Shown: positions 1-10,647 of the stretch, piece after piece
Position numbering within the stretch: the stretch's first letter is position 1
How the letters are laid out: every line of letters starts with the position of its first letter
Source: Oikopleura dioica
Lineage: Eukaryota > Chordata > Appendicularia > Copelata > Oikopleuridae
Length of the DNA stretch: 64,000 nt
Direction: 5' to 3'
NCBI GenBank assembly: GCA_907165135.1
Contig: OU015566.1
Coordinates: 10,524,157 to 10,588,156, forward strand
Translations under genes and position numbers: made by a program
The notes under the pieces: generated by a model
Database searches by the model: none
What the model was told of the DNA's origin: nothing
Seen by the model: the letters and a program-made list of their open reading frames with translations, nothing else

Positions 1-69
1 CTTAGAGGGTCGAATTATAATTTACAATAGCGCAGGGACAGTCAATTTGACCTCTAACCTTCCTGCTAT

Positions 70-728
70 ATGAGCAGCTTCAAAGTGGAGGTGTTGGTCG
101 AGCTCAAGCATGAGAAGAACATTCATCAGGGTTTTCCTGAGCGGCTCCTCTTTAGTCGGAAAAGATAAGGTGTCACGAGTGCCTTAAAAAGTGTTTGTCT
201 CTTAGGAAGGACAAATTCAATACTTATCGAGAGCGGATATCGAAATGAAGACTGACTGTCTTTCTCTGGTAGAAGTTCGCCGTCTGATAGAGCAGGGGAA
301 AAAATAAAGCAGCCAAAAATTGCTGATAGACAAACCATACTGACTGGAAACTCGCTTGGAATGTGAATTTTATATCAAAACCCCGACACAATTTTAAAAT
401 TAACTAGGTGTACCGCAAATTATTCCAAGATTTTGATTCTGACGCTGTCCCTTTAATTTTATAAGGCTTTACCGTCAATTTTATCGAGGAAAATTGACAG
501 TTTATCGCTTCTTTTAAATAAATTGATTTTTAGCTAATCGATCCATCCGGAAAAGATCAAGTCTTTTCTTCTAACGACTGGGCGATTTACTCTCTCCTTG
601 CGCCTTCGGTCGACTTCTCCAGCTTGGTGAAGGCCTCTTTCATCCTGGAAGGATGCCTCGATGCAGCTTTGTATCCCGATGATGCTCAAAAACCGCCACT
701 AAGGAAGCTACTGAACCAAATTTACTGA
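70..728 (+). CDS. Putative small three-exon gene, function unknown
   Basis: I do not recognise this protein. A possible chain is exon 70-129 starting at an ATG, exon 222-271, and exon 535-728, ending in an in-frame TGA, about 100 residues. The last exon is the best supported: it follows a clear TTTTTAG acceptor and is open for 63 codons. Its donor partner GTAGAAG at 272 keeps phase. The first junction works only if the donor is GG (after CAT CAG) joined to CTCTTAG, a non-canonical GG-AG pair. An AG acceptor (GGACAG, about 43) lies upstream of the ATG, which would suit trans-splicing. The gene might also begin left of the window. Treat the last exon as a possible exon and the rest as a guess. 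Confidence 0.3.
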
Positions 729-1539
729 AGCCAATTGAATCAACCAGTTACTTGTGTATTTTAACCTTTACCGTACTCTTTATTTGATGGACCCCAGAAT
801 TTTATTTTTATTTTGTAAATAGATCGGTTCCAAACCACCCTATTTTTTTCTTTTCATTCAATTTTTCAAAAGATTGGACACACGAATTTAGTGCTTTTGA
901 CAAGTTGAAGCTTTTATGTAAATTTTTCTGTCTTTTGAGTTAAGAATAAGGAATCAATTCTTATTCGATTGACACATTTTTACTGGAAGCATGAGAAATC
1001 TAAACTTCCTTCAAATTATATTATTAACGGATATAAATTTATGCTGCTTTGATGCCATTTTTTGCTGGAAATACTGTCAGTAAGGATTTTCCGGCCACTT
1101 TTTTTGTTCTGCAACCAGAAGAATACGCTACTACTTTCACCGAACGATCTTTGTTGCTTGCTCCGTTACGTCATCAATAACAACAGCCTACCTGTATTCA
1201 GTAAACTGTTAGCTTAAGACGTGTTTTACTATATCAACTGTTGCTTCCGCAGGTTACTGCCAAACTGCCAATTTATGTTTTACCATCGTCGCGCTCTGAA
1301 ATCAAAGAGGAGTACCACTTGATGACTAAACATTTATTGTCTTCAAAAATTCTGAGCGACTTGCAAAAACGCTCATTACTGCCATAATATTCAACCTTTG
1401 AACAATTCGACAACCAAAAATAGAAACTCCCAAATTTGAAATAGAAAGAACTTACGCAACTTTCTGAATGAAAGTGCTCTGAATCAATAAACAAACAATT
1501 CGGCCTATATTCAACTTCTTGACTTTTGTTACCAACAGA
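729..1539. other. Noncoding gap before AMACR
   Basis: AT-rich sequence with only short open frames. I see no conserved coding segment, RNA gene or repeat in it. The AMACR trans-splice-like acceptor (TTACCAACAG) closes it, directly before the start codon. Confidence 0.5.
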
Positions 1540-3235
1540 ATGGCATTGAGAAAGATACGCGTTTTGGAACTAGCGGGGCAGGGATCTAAATTTTTGCCGA
1601 AAATCAATTGCGATTGCGACGCAAAATACTCCGGAAATTGCGATGCGATTGCGATTTTTGTCGCAAATTGCGAATTTTTCGCGAATTGCGATTTTGTCGC
1701 TATTTGCGAAATTTTAGAGAAAAAAGTAACTTTTCATAGAATTTAAGAAAATTTTTTGAGGTCAGGCTTTCAATTAAGCCTTAAAAACACAGAACATAGG
1801 CTCTGAGTCAAAGAAAACTCATGTCAGAATAACAAGGGAGCACTTTGACAAGACCGAAATTCGCAAAAAAATCGCAATTTGCGAATTATTAGCGAAAACT
1901 GAGTTGCGATTGCGATGCGATTGCGATTCGATCAAAAAAGTTTTTGCGATCGCGAATTTTCTGCGAAATTTCGCATCGCAATCGCAAAATATTCGCAAAT
2001 TGCGATTCTCGCGAAAAAATTTAGATCCCTGTAGCGGGGTTAGCGCCAGTTCCATATTGTGGGCAGGTCTTGGCGGATTTAGGAGCGGAAGTTATTCGAG
2101 TTGATAGAGCTGGATCAGGTTTTCTATCTCTAATGGGCTACTTAACTATTTTTAGCCTTCAACATTGATCAACAATCCAGAGGAAAGAAATCCATCGCGT
2201 TGAACCTCAAAGACCCTTCTGGCCAAAAAATCCTTCGCTCGCTCGCTCGTTCCTCCGATGTTCTCCTTGATCCCTTTCGCCCTGGTGTCATGGAGCGCCT
2301 CAACTGCGGTCCAGAGCGCATCGCAAACGATCGCCTCATCTTCGCACGGTTGAGCGGTTTTGGCCAGACGGGGCCAATGCGCGACGTAGCTGGACACGAT
2401 ATTAACTATTTAGCGCAGTCGGGTGTTCTTGATTCCCTCAGAGATTCCACTGGCAAACCTTGTCCTCCGGTGAACCTCGTCGCGGATTTCGCTGGTGGAG
2501 GAGTTATGATGGCGCTTGGAGTAACCTCAGCGATTATCGAGAGGGGTAACACCGGAAAAGGTCAAGTTCTGGACCTGGCAATGTCAGAAGGAGCTGCGTA
2601 CGCTTCAGGCTTTCTTTGGTCAATGAGAAGTCTTTTCCCGGGAGCAAAGGGAACCAATATGTTGGATGGTGGAGCCCCGTTCTACGGGTAAGCAACCCAA
2701 TTTCACGATGAATCATCATCTTCACCATTCAGCGTTTACGAAACGAAAGATGGCCGATTCATGGCCTTGGGTGCAATTGAGCCGCAATTCTACCAAGTAT
2801 TTCTTGAGAAAAGCGGGTTGAAAGAGCTCGATGATCTTCCAAATCAAATGGACCAGGAAGAATGGGGAAAATTGAGGAAAATCATCGAAGAGAAGTTTTT
2901 GGAGAAGACTCAACAGGAGTGGGCAGATATTTTCGATATGACTGATGCATGCGTGAGTCCTGTGATGACCGCTGAAGAAGCCGCAGAAAATATACATAAC
3001 AAAGAGAGGTTTTAATCGAAATAACTTCTGTTTTATTCATTTATTCTGTAGGAATTCATTTCTTCTCGATGAGCACGGCCAGTTCTTTCCCCGTCCTGTC
3101 CCAGGATCAAGCACTTCTACCGGCTTCGTCCCAACAATCCAGCCAAATGTCGGCCAGCACACAGTTGAAATTCTATCCGAGCTCTATTCAAAACGCGAAG
3201 TCCGCAAATTCCTCGAAAATGGCATCGTCTCATAA
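1540..3235 (+). CDS. AMACR: Alpha-methylacyl-CoA racemase, first exon split by a transposon
   Basis: Interconverts (2R)- and (2S)-2-methylacyl-CoA esters for branched-chain fatty acid and bile-acid side-chain oxidation in peroxisomes and mitochondria; family III CoA-transferase fold. Exons are 1540-1578 joined to 2040-2118 (one exon once the insertion and one target copy are removed), 2156-2687, 2733-3008 and 3052-3235, giving 369 residues (human 382). The N-terminus [13 protein letters not shown] matches the family. The catalytic His lies in [11 protein letters not shown] and the catalytic Asp in [20 protein letters not shown] and AIEPQFY are also conserved. An AG acceptor abuts the ATG, which decides the start over an in-frame ATG at 1519. 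A 453-bp element sits at codon 13, so as written the frame runs into the element and stops at 1746. Either the element is spliced out or this allele is broken. Confidence 0.9.
1579..2031. mobile_element. Non-autonomous hAT-like element (MITE) inside AMACR exon 1
   Basis: 453 bp, bounded by perfect terminal inverted repeats CAGGGATCTAAATTTTT and flanked by a perfect 8-bp target duplication TAGCGGGG (1571-1578 and 2032-2039). An 8-bp duplication with CAGGG ends is typical of the hAT superfamily. The interior is built of GCGATTGCGA / GCGAATTGCG microrepeats in opposite orientation in the two halves, so the whole element can fold back. No transposase. Removing the element and one target copy restores the racemase reading frame exactly. 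Confidence 0.9.
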
Positions 3236-3368
3236 ACTTCTATTTTCTTACAGTTCATAAATTTAAATTTATTTTTATTCCTCCTGATGTTCAACCTCTT
3301 GCCTGATTTCTGTGATTGACCTTGATTTCTTCATTTATTTTCTGACGCGTTTTCCTTTAGAAGTCAAA

Positions 3369-5667
3369 ATGGGATGTTGTTGGGGTGGTAATAAAGACAC
3401 GCTGCAAAAATGGGATGTAAAACAGAAGAAATCATGCACCGACATCATTTGTCTGGTGATTTTCATTCTATACGTCGGAGCTATGGCCTGCATCACGGCG
3501 TTTTCCATCTCTACTGGCGGTGCCGATAGAGTTATATACGGAAGTGACTCGTATGGAAACATCTGCGGCCAGAACAACACTGGAAAAGGCGTAGGAACTC
3601 ACCAGTATCATGGTCTCGACATGACTTACAAACCTTACGTCTTCTTCTTTGATTTCGTAGCTGAATCAGCCGAACTGGTCTCCAGCGACTTACCAAATAC
3701 GTACTCCCTCGAAGCCTGCGTCCACGAATGCCCTGATGGACAATACAAAGGCGACACACACACTCCAATGGACTACCTCGTCCAAGAATACCAAGAAGGA
3801 AACAACCTCTGTTTCAAAAACTACGATCTCGAGCAAAAAAACTTCGACGCCAAAGCTGAGCTCCGAAAAGCTCCAACTGGCAAAAATTCTGTCTGCCCCG
3901 CTCTACCGATCAAGGATCACACGGTCTTCATGAACCGCTGCATCCCAAAGAGCCTTGGCGAAACCGCGTCCACCGTGGCCGAGTTCTTCAACAACATTCC
4001 AACCGTAGAAAAAATTGCTATTGATTTGTATTCTGCTAGATACACCCTTCTCTACACTTCTTTGATTTCTATCGCGCTTTCTTGTATTTCTGTTCTCTTG
4101 CTTCGCTACTTGGCTTCTGTTCTCGTTTGGGTGGTTATTGGCGGGCTTTCGTTCGCTTCACTCGTTGCTACTGCCCTCTTGTGGTACTCGTATGCGATTA
4201 GTCAGGGAGCGGTTGAAAACGAATTCGAGCAATTGGATCAAGTTGTCAATCCTCTCAGGGAAGGCTTTTGATTCTAAAGGTATCTGTCTGACAGATTATC
4301 TGTGAAGAATCTTCACTGAAGATAGCAATTCTAAAGCCAGATAAGTAATCACAAAGACATCCTTTACTTTGCAATTGGTGTCAGTATCTTCTCCGTTTTG
4401 ATGATTTTATTCTGTCTTGTTGCGATCAAGCGAGCAAAACTCGCCGCAGCTCTCTTTGCCGAAGCTGGAAAGACAGTTTCAAAGATTCCATGGATTCTCA
4501 TGCAAGGTTTGTATTCACGGGAAAGAATAATTCTGACGTCTCAATAGGTTTTTGGATGTACATCGCGCTGATCTCCCTCTGGTCCCTTTGGTCCTTTTCT
4601 CTTGCCTTCCTTGCCTCATCGGGCGAACAATCTGTCGATCCATCAACTGGCTACGTCACAACTAACAACAACAAAGACCTCTGGTGGGCCTATTTGATTC
4701 AAATCTTCGGCGTTATTTGGCTCACTGAAGTAGTCTTTGCTTGCCATCAATTTGTCCTGTCTTCTGCCGTCGCTTCATATTATTTTACTCGAGATAAGAA
4801 ACGATTCGAGCGAGGTTAGGCGCTACTTTCTCTTAAAAACTCATGGGTTTCATTAGAATCTCCATTGTTGACGGCGGTTCTCCAGTTAGTAACTTACCAT
4901 TTGGGCTCAATCTGCTTCGGTGCTCTTCTTGTTGCCTTATTGAGAATTCCACAAGCCATTTGCTCGTACATCTACCACAAAGGTTTTTTTACATTCTTGA
5001 CGTCATTTTTAACTCTTTTACAGCGAAACAAACGAACAACAAAGTTGCACAGATTCTTTCCAAAGCCTGCATTTGCTGCCTTTTCTGTTTCGAGAAAATC
5101 CTGCGCTTTTTCAACGCCACTAGTTATGCCATGATCGCCATAACAGGACAGGTAAGATCAAGTTTGATGAACACAAGCATTTCATTTCTTAGAATTACTG
5201 TTCTTCTGCCTGTATGGGCGCGGCAACAATCGCCTCTAATGCCTTCCGAGTTGGGGCTATCGCTGTCGTTGGCGGACTGACGCTTTTCCTTGGAAAAGTG
5301 CTGATCGCCGTCCTCTCCGCCATTATCGCCGGAGTTCTTATTCAAAATATACCCGATCATCCAGAGATTAATTCAATCGCTGTTCCAGCTATTGCCGCTG
5401 CGATTGTTGGATACATCATCGCCGCTGGTTTCTATGCCACTTTCTCGACCGCCGTCGATACGCTTCTACTCTGCTTCTGTGAAGGTAGACTACGACATTC
5501 TATTCTCTATTCTTAATTTGCTCTTAGATGTACGCGTTAACGACGGAACGGAAGTTAAGCCTTATTTCATGAACAAATCGTTGATGATTTTCGTCCAATA
5601 CGCCGACGCCCAAGTTTCCCACAAAGGATCCTCGTACGAAGAATCCGAGCCCCTACGAACCATGTGA
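3369..5667 (+). CDS. SLC44A1: Choline transporter-like protein 1 (SLC44 family)
   Basis: Multi-pass plasma or mitochondrial membrane transporter for choline and ethanolamine. Exons 3369-4241, 4341-4506, 4548-4814, 4857-4982, 5024-5151, 5193-5484 and 5528-5667 sum to 663 residues (human CTL1 657). The N-terminus MGCCWGG is followed by a first membrane segment near residues 30-50, then a long extracellular loop with paired cysteines. Later segments carry the family signatures YYFTRDKKRFER, KACICCLFCFEKILRF, LFLGKVLI and the C-terminal DGTEVKPYFMNKSLM. The start follows a CTTTAG acceptor 8 bases away; an in-frame upstream ATG at 3312 precedes that acceptor and is probably outside the mRNA. It starts 133 bp after AMACR on the same strand, so the two could share a transcript. 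The first intron boundary (about 4242-4340) is the least certain. Confidence 0.9.
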
Positions 5668-6172
5668 TCTTACCAAAAAACGAACCAATGCTAGAATTTA
5701 CCTCCGCTACTGACCTAATCTTAACTTCCAACTCTTCTATATTTTACAATTCAATCAATTATTTTTCAGTTTACGTAAAATTCTCTTTTACGAACATTTT
5801 CATTTCTTTTCCTTGCAAATACTTCCTTGCTCTTACTACGAACCCCTTTTTTGTAATTTCTGCCAAGATATCTTTTCCATTTAAAATACATGTGCACTTA
5901 TCACACTAATATAAATGATAATTATTTTTCTGTGGTATTAATAATTATCATAGTCAATGTTTTTTGCAGGTTACTTTTATAATGAATTTCATCTTGAATT
6001 TTGACGAATGAGTAATGACAGTTTCAAATTTAATGAAAGTCAATGTCCTCTGAGAGGACTCCTCTCTGTTGATTGAGAATGAAATCAACAAGGACGTACT
6101 TATGTTCTCAGCTCAAGCTTATTCTATCAAGAAATTTTGCAGAACTTATCTCCCACGGATTAATTTTAAGTT
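5668..6172. other. Noncoding gap downstream of SLC44A1
   Basis: AT-rich 3' flank of SLC44A1. Short open frames only; none resembles a known protein. It leads into the relic SLC44 exon. Confidence 0.5.
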
Positions 6173-6246
6173 GCAAGAGTTGTTTGTCTTGTGTTTTGCA
6201 GTCGCTTCTTGCTATTTTACTAGAGATAAGGAGCGATTTGAACAGG
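6173..6246 (+). pseudogene. Relic duplicated exon of SLC44
   Basis: This stretch encodes VASCYFTRDKERFEQ and ends in a GTAAGC donor. It closely resembles the 3' end of SLC44A1 exon 3 (VASYYFTRDKKRFER, ending at 4814 with a GTTAGG donor). Most codon differences are silent or conservative, which suggests a second, partly eroded SLC44 copy. No other exon of that copy is visible. The 1.16 kb element begins 62 bp downstream and may have disrupted it. It could alternatively be an unused or alternative exon. Confidence 0.7.
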
Positions 6247-6308
6247 GTAAGCGCCCTCTTATTCCGATATGTTCGATAAGGGGATTTCCTCGAAGAGCGT
6301 CTTTTCTC

Positions 6309-7465
6309 GAGTGGTCTCCGTTTGCCCAAGTCGCCGTTTGCCCAAGTCGCCGTCTGCCCAAGATCGCCGTTTGCCCAACTTGGGCAGACGGAGACTTGGG
6401 CAAACGGCGATCAAATTGAAAATATAATCATAATTCAATTTAAAGAGATTAATTCAAGGTTTCAGAAATTTATGAGCGCAAAGGAGACTTTTATTTCAGT
6501 TTATAATTACTAAAATCGGAAAAATTTCTCATCTTGAATTATGAAATCAAAACCAGCAGGATAGGATAGATTTTTAGTGGTAAGTAAAATCGCTAGTTTT
6601 ACTTCCGAGGCCTACAGATTGAGGAAACGATGGATGCGCCGAGTCCTCACAAGCGCTAATCCCCAACTTGGCTGAGTTAATGGTCACATATTGATGTTTC
6701 TTGTGATTCATTATCGGTTCGTTCTATTTTTGGAGTTATTTCTGATTGAAACTTAGGTAAAACAATCATTGTGAGTAGTGAGAAAAAGAGAAAAAGGGGA
6801 AAACTGATGAAACTCTTCCCAAAACCTCCTCCAAGCGAAGAGGAGTACTTAGGCTTGATTTAAAAACATCAAATGTACAATCTTATGACAACCGAATAAG
6901 TTATTCGGAATAACGATCCAGTCTCAGTAAACCGGAGCCTTTTTTCTTCTTGATAAACTCTTCCGCGAATAGTATTTTAGGACTTTGATTGAGAATTTAG
7001 CGACTCTTATAATTAGACCATCCATTACGAAGGCTCTTCGTTATCAATGTAAACGATGTCATTTCGGAAAGCTTCCGTAGAGTCCACGATACTGTATTTT
7101 TCATTTCGTCTCTTATTTATGTGTTTATTCTCAAGAATTTATTCGAAAATCGGATATAACTATTGAAAAACAATATAAGAAAATTGTGGTGGTCTTGTCA
7201 AGAATCCACGGTTAATAACCGTTCAAAAGACATAACTGGACAACCTTTGTTTTCACCTGAAAGTCTCTGCAAATCAGACCGCAATCAGCAGACTCAGTGA
7301 TGATAATGAAATTGTCGCCTTACTTCTATCATTTTATGATCGATCAATTTAATAAAATTCACATCGCCGTTTGCCTAAGATCTCCGTCTGCCCAAGTTGG
7401 GCAAACGGCGACTTGGGCAGACGGCGACTTGGGCAAACGGCGACTTGGGCAAACGGAGACCACTC
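6309..7465. mobile_element. Foldback DNA transposon with 9-bp target duplication (Mutator-like?)
   Basis: 1157 bp. The ends are inverted repeats of about 105 bp starting GAGTGGTCTCCGTTTGCCC (6309-6413 and 7361-7465), each built from three to five copies of a 14-16 bp unit of the type CGCCGTTTGCCCAAGT. A perfect 9-bp duplication TCTTTTCTC flanks it (6300-6308 and 7466-7474). Long inverted repeats plus a 9-bp duplication fit Mutator-like elements. No transposase or other coding frame is visible in the roughly 950-bp middle, so it is non-autonomous. Confidence 0.85.
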
Positions 7466-7541
7466 TCTTTTCTCATCACTCTGCAGAAATTTGCCGATGT
7501 TCTTGCTCTCACGATTTTTTATTTAATAAAAAGACACAGTT

Positions 7542-8777
7542 TTAATCAGAAATATTGATAAGAACATCATCATCTTCTGACGTTTCTTTCTTATGATTGT
7601 TCATATGAACATGAAGAGTCCGAGCTTGGCAGAATCCTTTACCGCAGATCTTGCATTTGAACGGCTTTTCGGCCGCGTGAATGTATCTGAAGTAATTTTT
7701 GTTATAAGGGAACGAAGGCTATTTGCTAAGGATAAGAAGAGCGCGTTTGCTTTTGAAATTTCAGAAGTCACTTTCGCGTTCGATTTTATGTTATCGTTGA
7801 CGTTTGCTCGTCGGTGGGAAAGTATTGCTAAGCTTCTCGCCTCAGGCACTGTTAGTTCAGCTTGGGCACGCGCTTCCTTGAGAGACAGGGCGGCACCAAG
7901 AGGATTAAAACTTCACAAACGCTTTCACAACGATTTCAAAATGGCTCAAACTGGCTGTCACGAAAAAGTGTTAAAATTTATTGCTGTCAACCGATGTTCT
8001 CAGCTTTGTTAGCTTGGAGATTGTGTTATTCAGCAGGTTGATGGGAATAAAGCCAGAAGCTGCGGAAATTTCCTACTCATTACACACTAATCATGGGCAA
8101 TTTTTACTTGGGAACAGTTCGCCCTATTCAAACATTACTCTATTTTGCTACCGGATGCAGTTAAAATCGTTTAAAAAGAAATTAAAGAACATAAAGCTCT
8201 TCTACTGAATGCAAATCAGACCTCGGTATCCTGTAGGATTTAATAGATATCCTGGACACTCCCAAAAACCAAACTTACTTGTGATCTCGAAGATGGTCTT
8301 GTCTTCTAAAAGCTTTCTGACAAATATCGCACTTGAAAGGCCTTTCGTCTGTATGAGTTCGTTCGTGGATCATCAAATTATAACTCTTTGTAAATTTTCG
8401 TTTGCAAAATCTAATCAATAGTTATTTTCTGTTGAAAATTTCTGTGTGAAAATCAAATAGACTTACCTACAAATATGTTGCTTCTTTGGCCTCGTTTTCC
8501 TCTTGACTACTGTCTTATCGACTGTGGCGGACTCGGCAAGTTTGTGAAAGTCGAATTTCTTTCCCTCTGAAGATTCGGGTATTTTCGGGATCACTGAAGA
8601 CATAGAAGAGAACGGAGGGACTCCCATTCCTTGAAGATTAATAAGGGGAAAAGATGGATGGATCTGACTGCTCATTTGTTGAAGTTGTGAAGCTTGGTGG
8701 ATAAGATTCTGTTGGTGTTGAAGAAATTGAAGATGGTTGAGGTAGACATTGAGGGGACTTTGTATCTGTTGTTGCAT
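7542..8777 (-). CDS. OSR: Odd-skipped-related C2H2 zinc-finger transcription factor
   Basis: Nuclear DNA-binding regulator; the family patterns gut, kidney-type tissue and limb or joint structures in other animals. Exons (minus strand) 8777-8467, 8410-8279 and 7686-7542 give 195 residues. The N-terminal 100 residues are Gln- and Ser-rich with the family-like segment [14 protein letters not shown], followed by a basic linker. Three tandem C2H2 fingers follow with the diagnostic odd-skipped strings HFTKSYNL-like (here [20 protein letters not shown]), [18 protein letters not shown] and [14 protein letters not shown]. The second intron (592 nt) is long for this genome. The chosen ATG lies 11 bases after a TTTATTTAG acceptor. 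Ortholog of OSR1/2 as a group; I cannot tell one vertebrate paralog from the other. Confidence 0.92.
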
Positions 8778-8838
8778 AAAATTGGGTTCTAAATAAAGAC
8801 AACGACTATATTTAGACTTTTCACAACTTGTTTAATAC

Positions 8839-9059
8839 CTGTCACTGGGAAAGAATAACAGCTCATCTCTGTAGTCAATTCGATTTGTAGTTTCAGTAGA
8901 CTGGCAGGTGCAGATGCTTCGCCAGAACAAGTTCAAACACTCCCAATGGTCAAACAATCGCTCTGGAGCACCAGAACTCGTTGCTCCATAGTATGGAGTC
9001 CAAACGCTTGATAATGGAAGATTAAAATCACCAGAAATAAAGTATTTCGGAAAATATTT
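8839..9059 (-). pseudogene. Fossil of a LINE endonuclease domain
   Basis: Only one minus-strand frame is open here. It reads FISGDFNLPLSSVW, then about 20 residues, then CTCQSTETTNRIDYRDELL. The GDFN motif and the later T-x-x-x-N-x-(L/I)-D spacing are those of the exonuclease-endonuclease-phosphatase domain at the N-terminus of non-LTR retrotransposon ORF2. There is no start codon and no reverse transcriptase beside it. It lies upstream of OSR on the same strand, but joining it to OSR exon 1 breaks the frame, so I do not count it as part of OSR. Confidence 0.5.
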
Positions 9060-9288
9060 ACCTAAATAAACTGTCCTATTTATCGGTAGCGACTACTTTC
9101 CAAGAATTTCTTCGGAAAAAAGAACTCTTTCGCCAGGCTATGTAGGTACTTTAAAGCCTATGCAGTCAATATTTTATTGACATAAATTTACTATCAATAA
9201 ACCATAATTATCTGTTGACAAGGCTCTGACTTCAGAAGGCCCGTAAATTTACCATGGAGTTGAGCTCTAAGGGGAGATTAGAGAATCT

Positions 9289-9329
9289 GAGCGACCCTGG
9301 GCCAGGGTCCCTGGCCCTGAGAGTCGCTC
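9289..9329. repeat. 41-bp GC-rich hairpin
   Basis: The sequence GAGCGACCCTGGGCCAGGG is followed almost at once by its near-complement CCCTGGCCCTGAGAGTCGCTC. It can form a strong hairpin or cruciform. No function is evident; it could be the core of a small foldback repeat. Confidence 0.6.
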
Positions 9330-9564
9330 GATGTGCAGCGCGCGCAATTTCGCGGCAAGAGCACCTAGTATTTTCTTTATTCTGGATATATGCTCAACAG
9401 AAGAAAGACGCTTACACGAACAAATATCGTCGGAGACAAATTATTTTTCTTGTAGATATTTCTAAATGTTCCAGGTTACCTGGAAAAGAATTCAAAATTT
9501 CAAGATCACCGTCATTGTCCTATTTAGCGAGTCTCAGCTGTAGCGTAAATCCGAGTTGGCTTAA

Positions 9565-10090
9565 CCTTAGCCCGCCAAGCTACACCACAACTCGAGAACC
9601 GGCCACTTATTTGCTCACTGGGCTGGACGTTGAAAGTTTTTTTGAAAATTGAGGAAACGTTGAGACGGCTTTATCGATTATCTATCGATGATGGACTTTT
9701 CAGCCTTTTTCTGACAGACCTTAGCGTCGGTAGACCCTTATTTTTGCAAAAAGTCCCTACACCATATATGGTGTCGAGCTACAATTGTTGCTACACCATA
9801 TATGGTGTTTTTGGCGGGTACCCCAGCTTTTTCCCAGCGATTTTGCCGAAATTTTACCCCGGTTAGCTTCTCTGATCCTCAATTTATGAACTTCTCTGAG
9901 AGAATTTTCGATTAAATGAACTTTGGTATGATGATTGGAGCACTATTATTGAACAAAAAAATTATTTTTCAGCAAAGATTTTTAAAAAAATCATGATAAA
10001 CCAAATATGGTGCAGAGCTTTAATAGAGGATGCACCATATATGGTGTTCTTGGCGGGTACCCCAGAAAATCCACTTTTGGCGGGCTAAGG
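9565..10090. mobile_element. Non-autonomous TTAA-flanked element (piggyBac/Kolobok type)
   Basis: 526 bp with 14-bp terminal inverted repeats CCTTAGCCCGCCAA, flanked on both sides by TTAA (9561-9564 and 10091-10094). TTAA duplications are typical of piggyBac and Kolobok transposons. Inside are palindromes ACACCATATATGGTGT (9759-9774, 9793-9808) and a one-base variant (10032-10047). Two of them are followed by the same string GGCGGGTACCCCAG. No transposase frame is seen. Confidence 0.8.
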
Positions 10091-10543
10091 TTAAACCATT
10101 TGGCACAGTAAATACTTGCGAGAAAAAAATTCCAACTCTAGCGGTAGCGTTTGGAGCACTCGGATGAGCTCTCGAGCGCGGAGAGGAAGTCCGCGGCGCT
10201 TTCATCTCGGCGGCGCACGCATCTGAAATAGGAAGGAAAACAGCACTCTGGTAATTTATCGTTACTTCCGTTCTCACCGGAAAAAACTCTGTCATCATAT
10301 GAATAAACTTTACCACTGTAAATAAAATCATTTCAACATACTTTTCGATCACATTCCAAATTGGAATTGGATTGAATCTATCCACCATAAATGCGTTAAA
10401 ACTGTCATAGACACGCAAACATCACTCTTAGCTGGTTATTTATATTGTATCTTGCAAGAACAGCTGCAACAGTAACCTTTTTGAACAAGCTCATCCTGTA
10501 AATTTATTGCGTGAAATCAACACATTGGCCAGGTCAATGGCCA

Positions 10544-10550
10544 TATAAAG
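10544..10550 (+). promoter_or_regulatory. Probable TATA box of the MyBP-C gene
   Basis: TATAAAG, within CCATATAAAG, lies about 100 bp before the start codon. The surrounding CC(A/T)-rich core also resembles a CArG box (SRF site) with one mismatch, which would suit a muscle gene. Position and motif only; not tested. Confidence 0.45.
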
Positions 10551-10647
10551 TATTTTTCATTACTCAGTAGCTTATCCACAGCTTATCACCACTGATTATT
10601 CCACAGAGAGCGGCCTAGAATCAGTTCTAGCTATCAAAGCAGAGAGC

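Noticed and set aside
8778-9059. Joining the GDFN frame to OSR as an N-terminal exon
   Set aside because: The donor at 8838 and the acceptor before OSR exon 1 give the wrong phase and a stop in the joined frame.
9254-9652. A 132-codon plus-strand frame
   Set aside because: It overlaps the GC-rich hairpin and the left end of the TTAA element; no recognisable domain or splice context.
10020-10418. A 132-codon minus-strand frame before MyBP-C
   Set aside because: It runs into the right end of the TTAA element and shows no family features. It is more likely promoter-side noncoding DNA.
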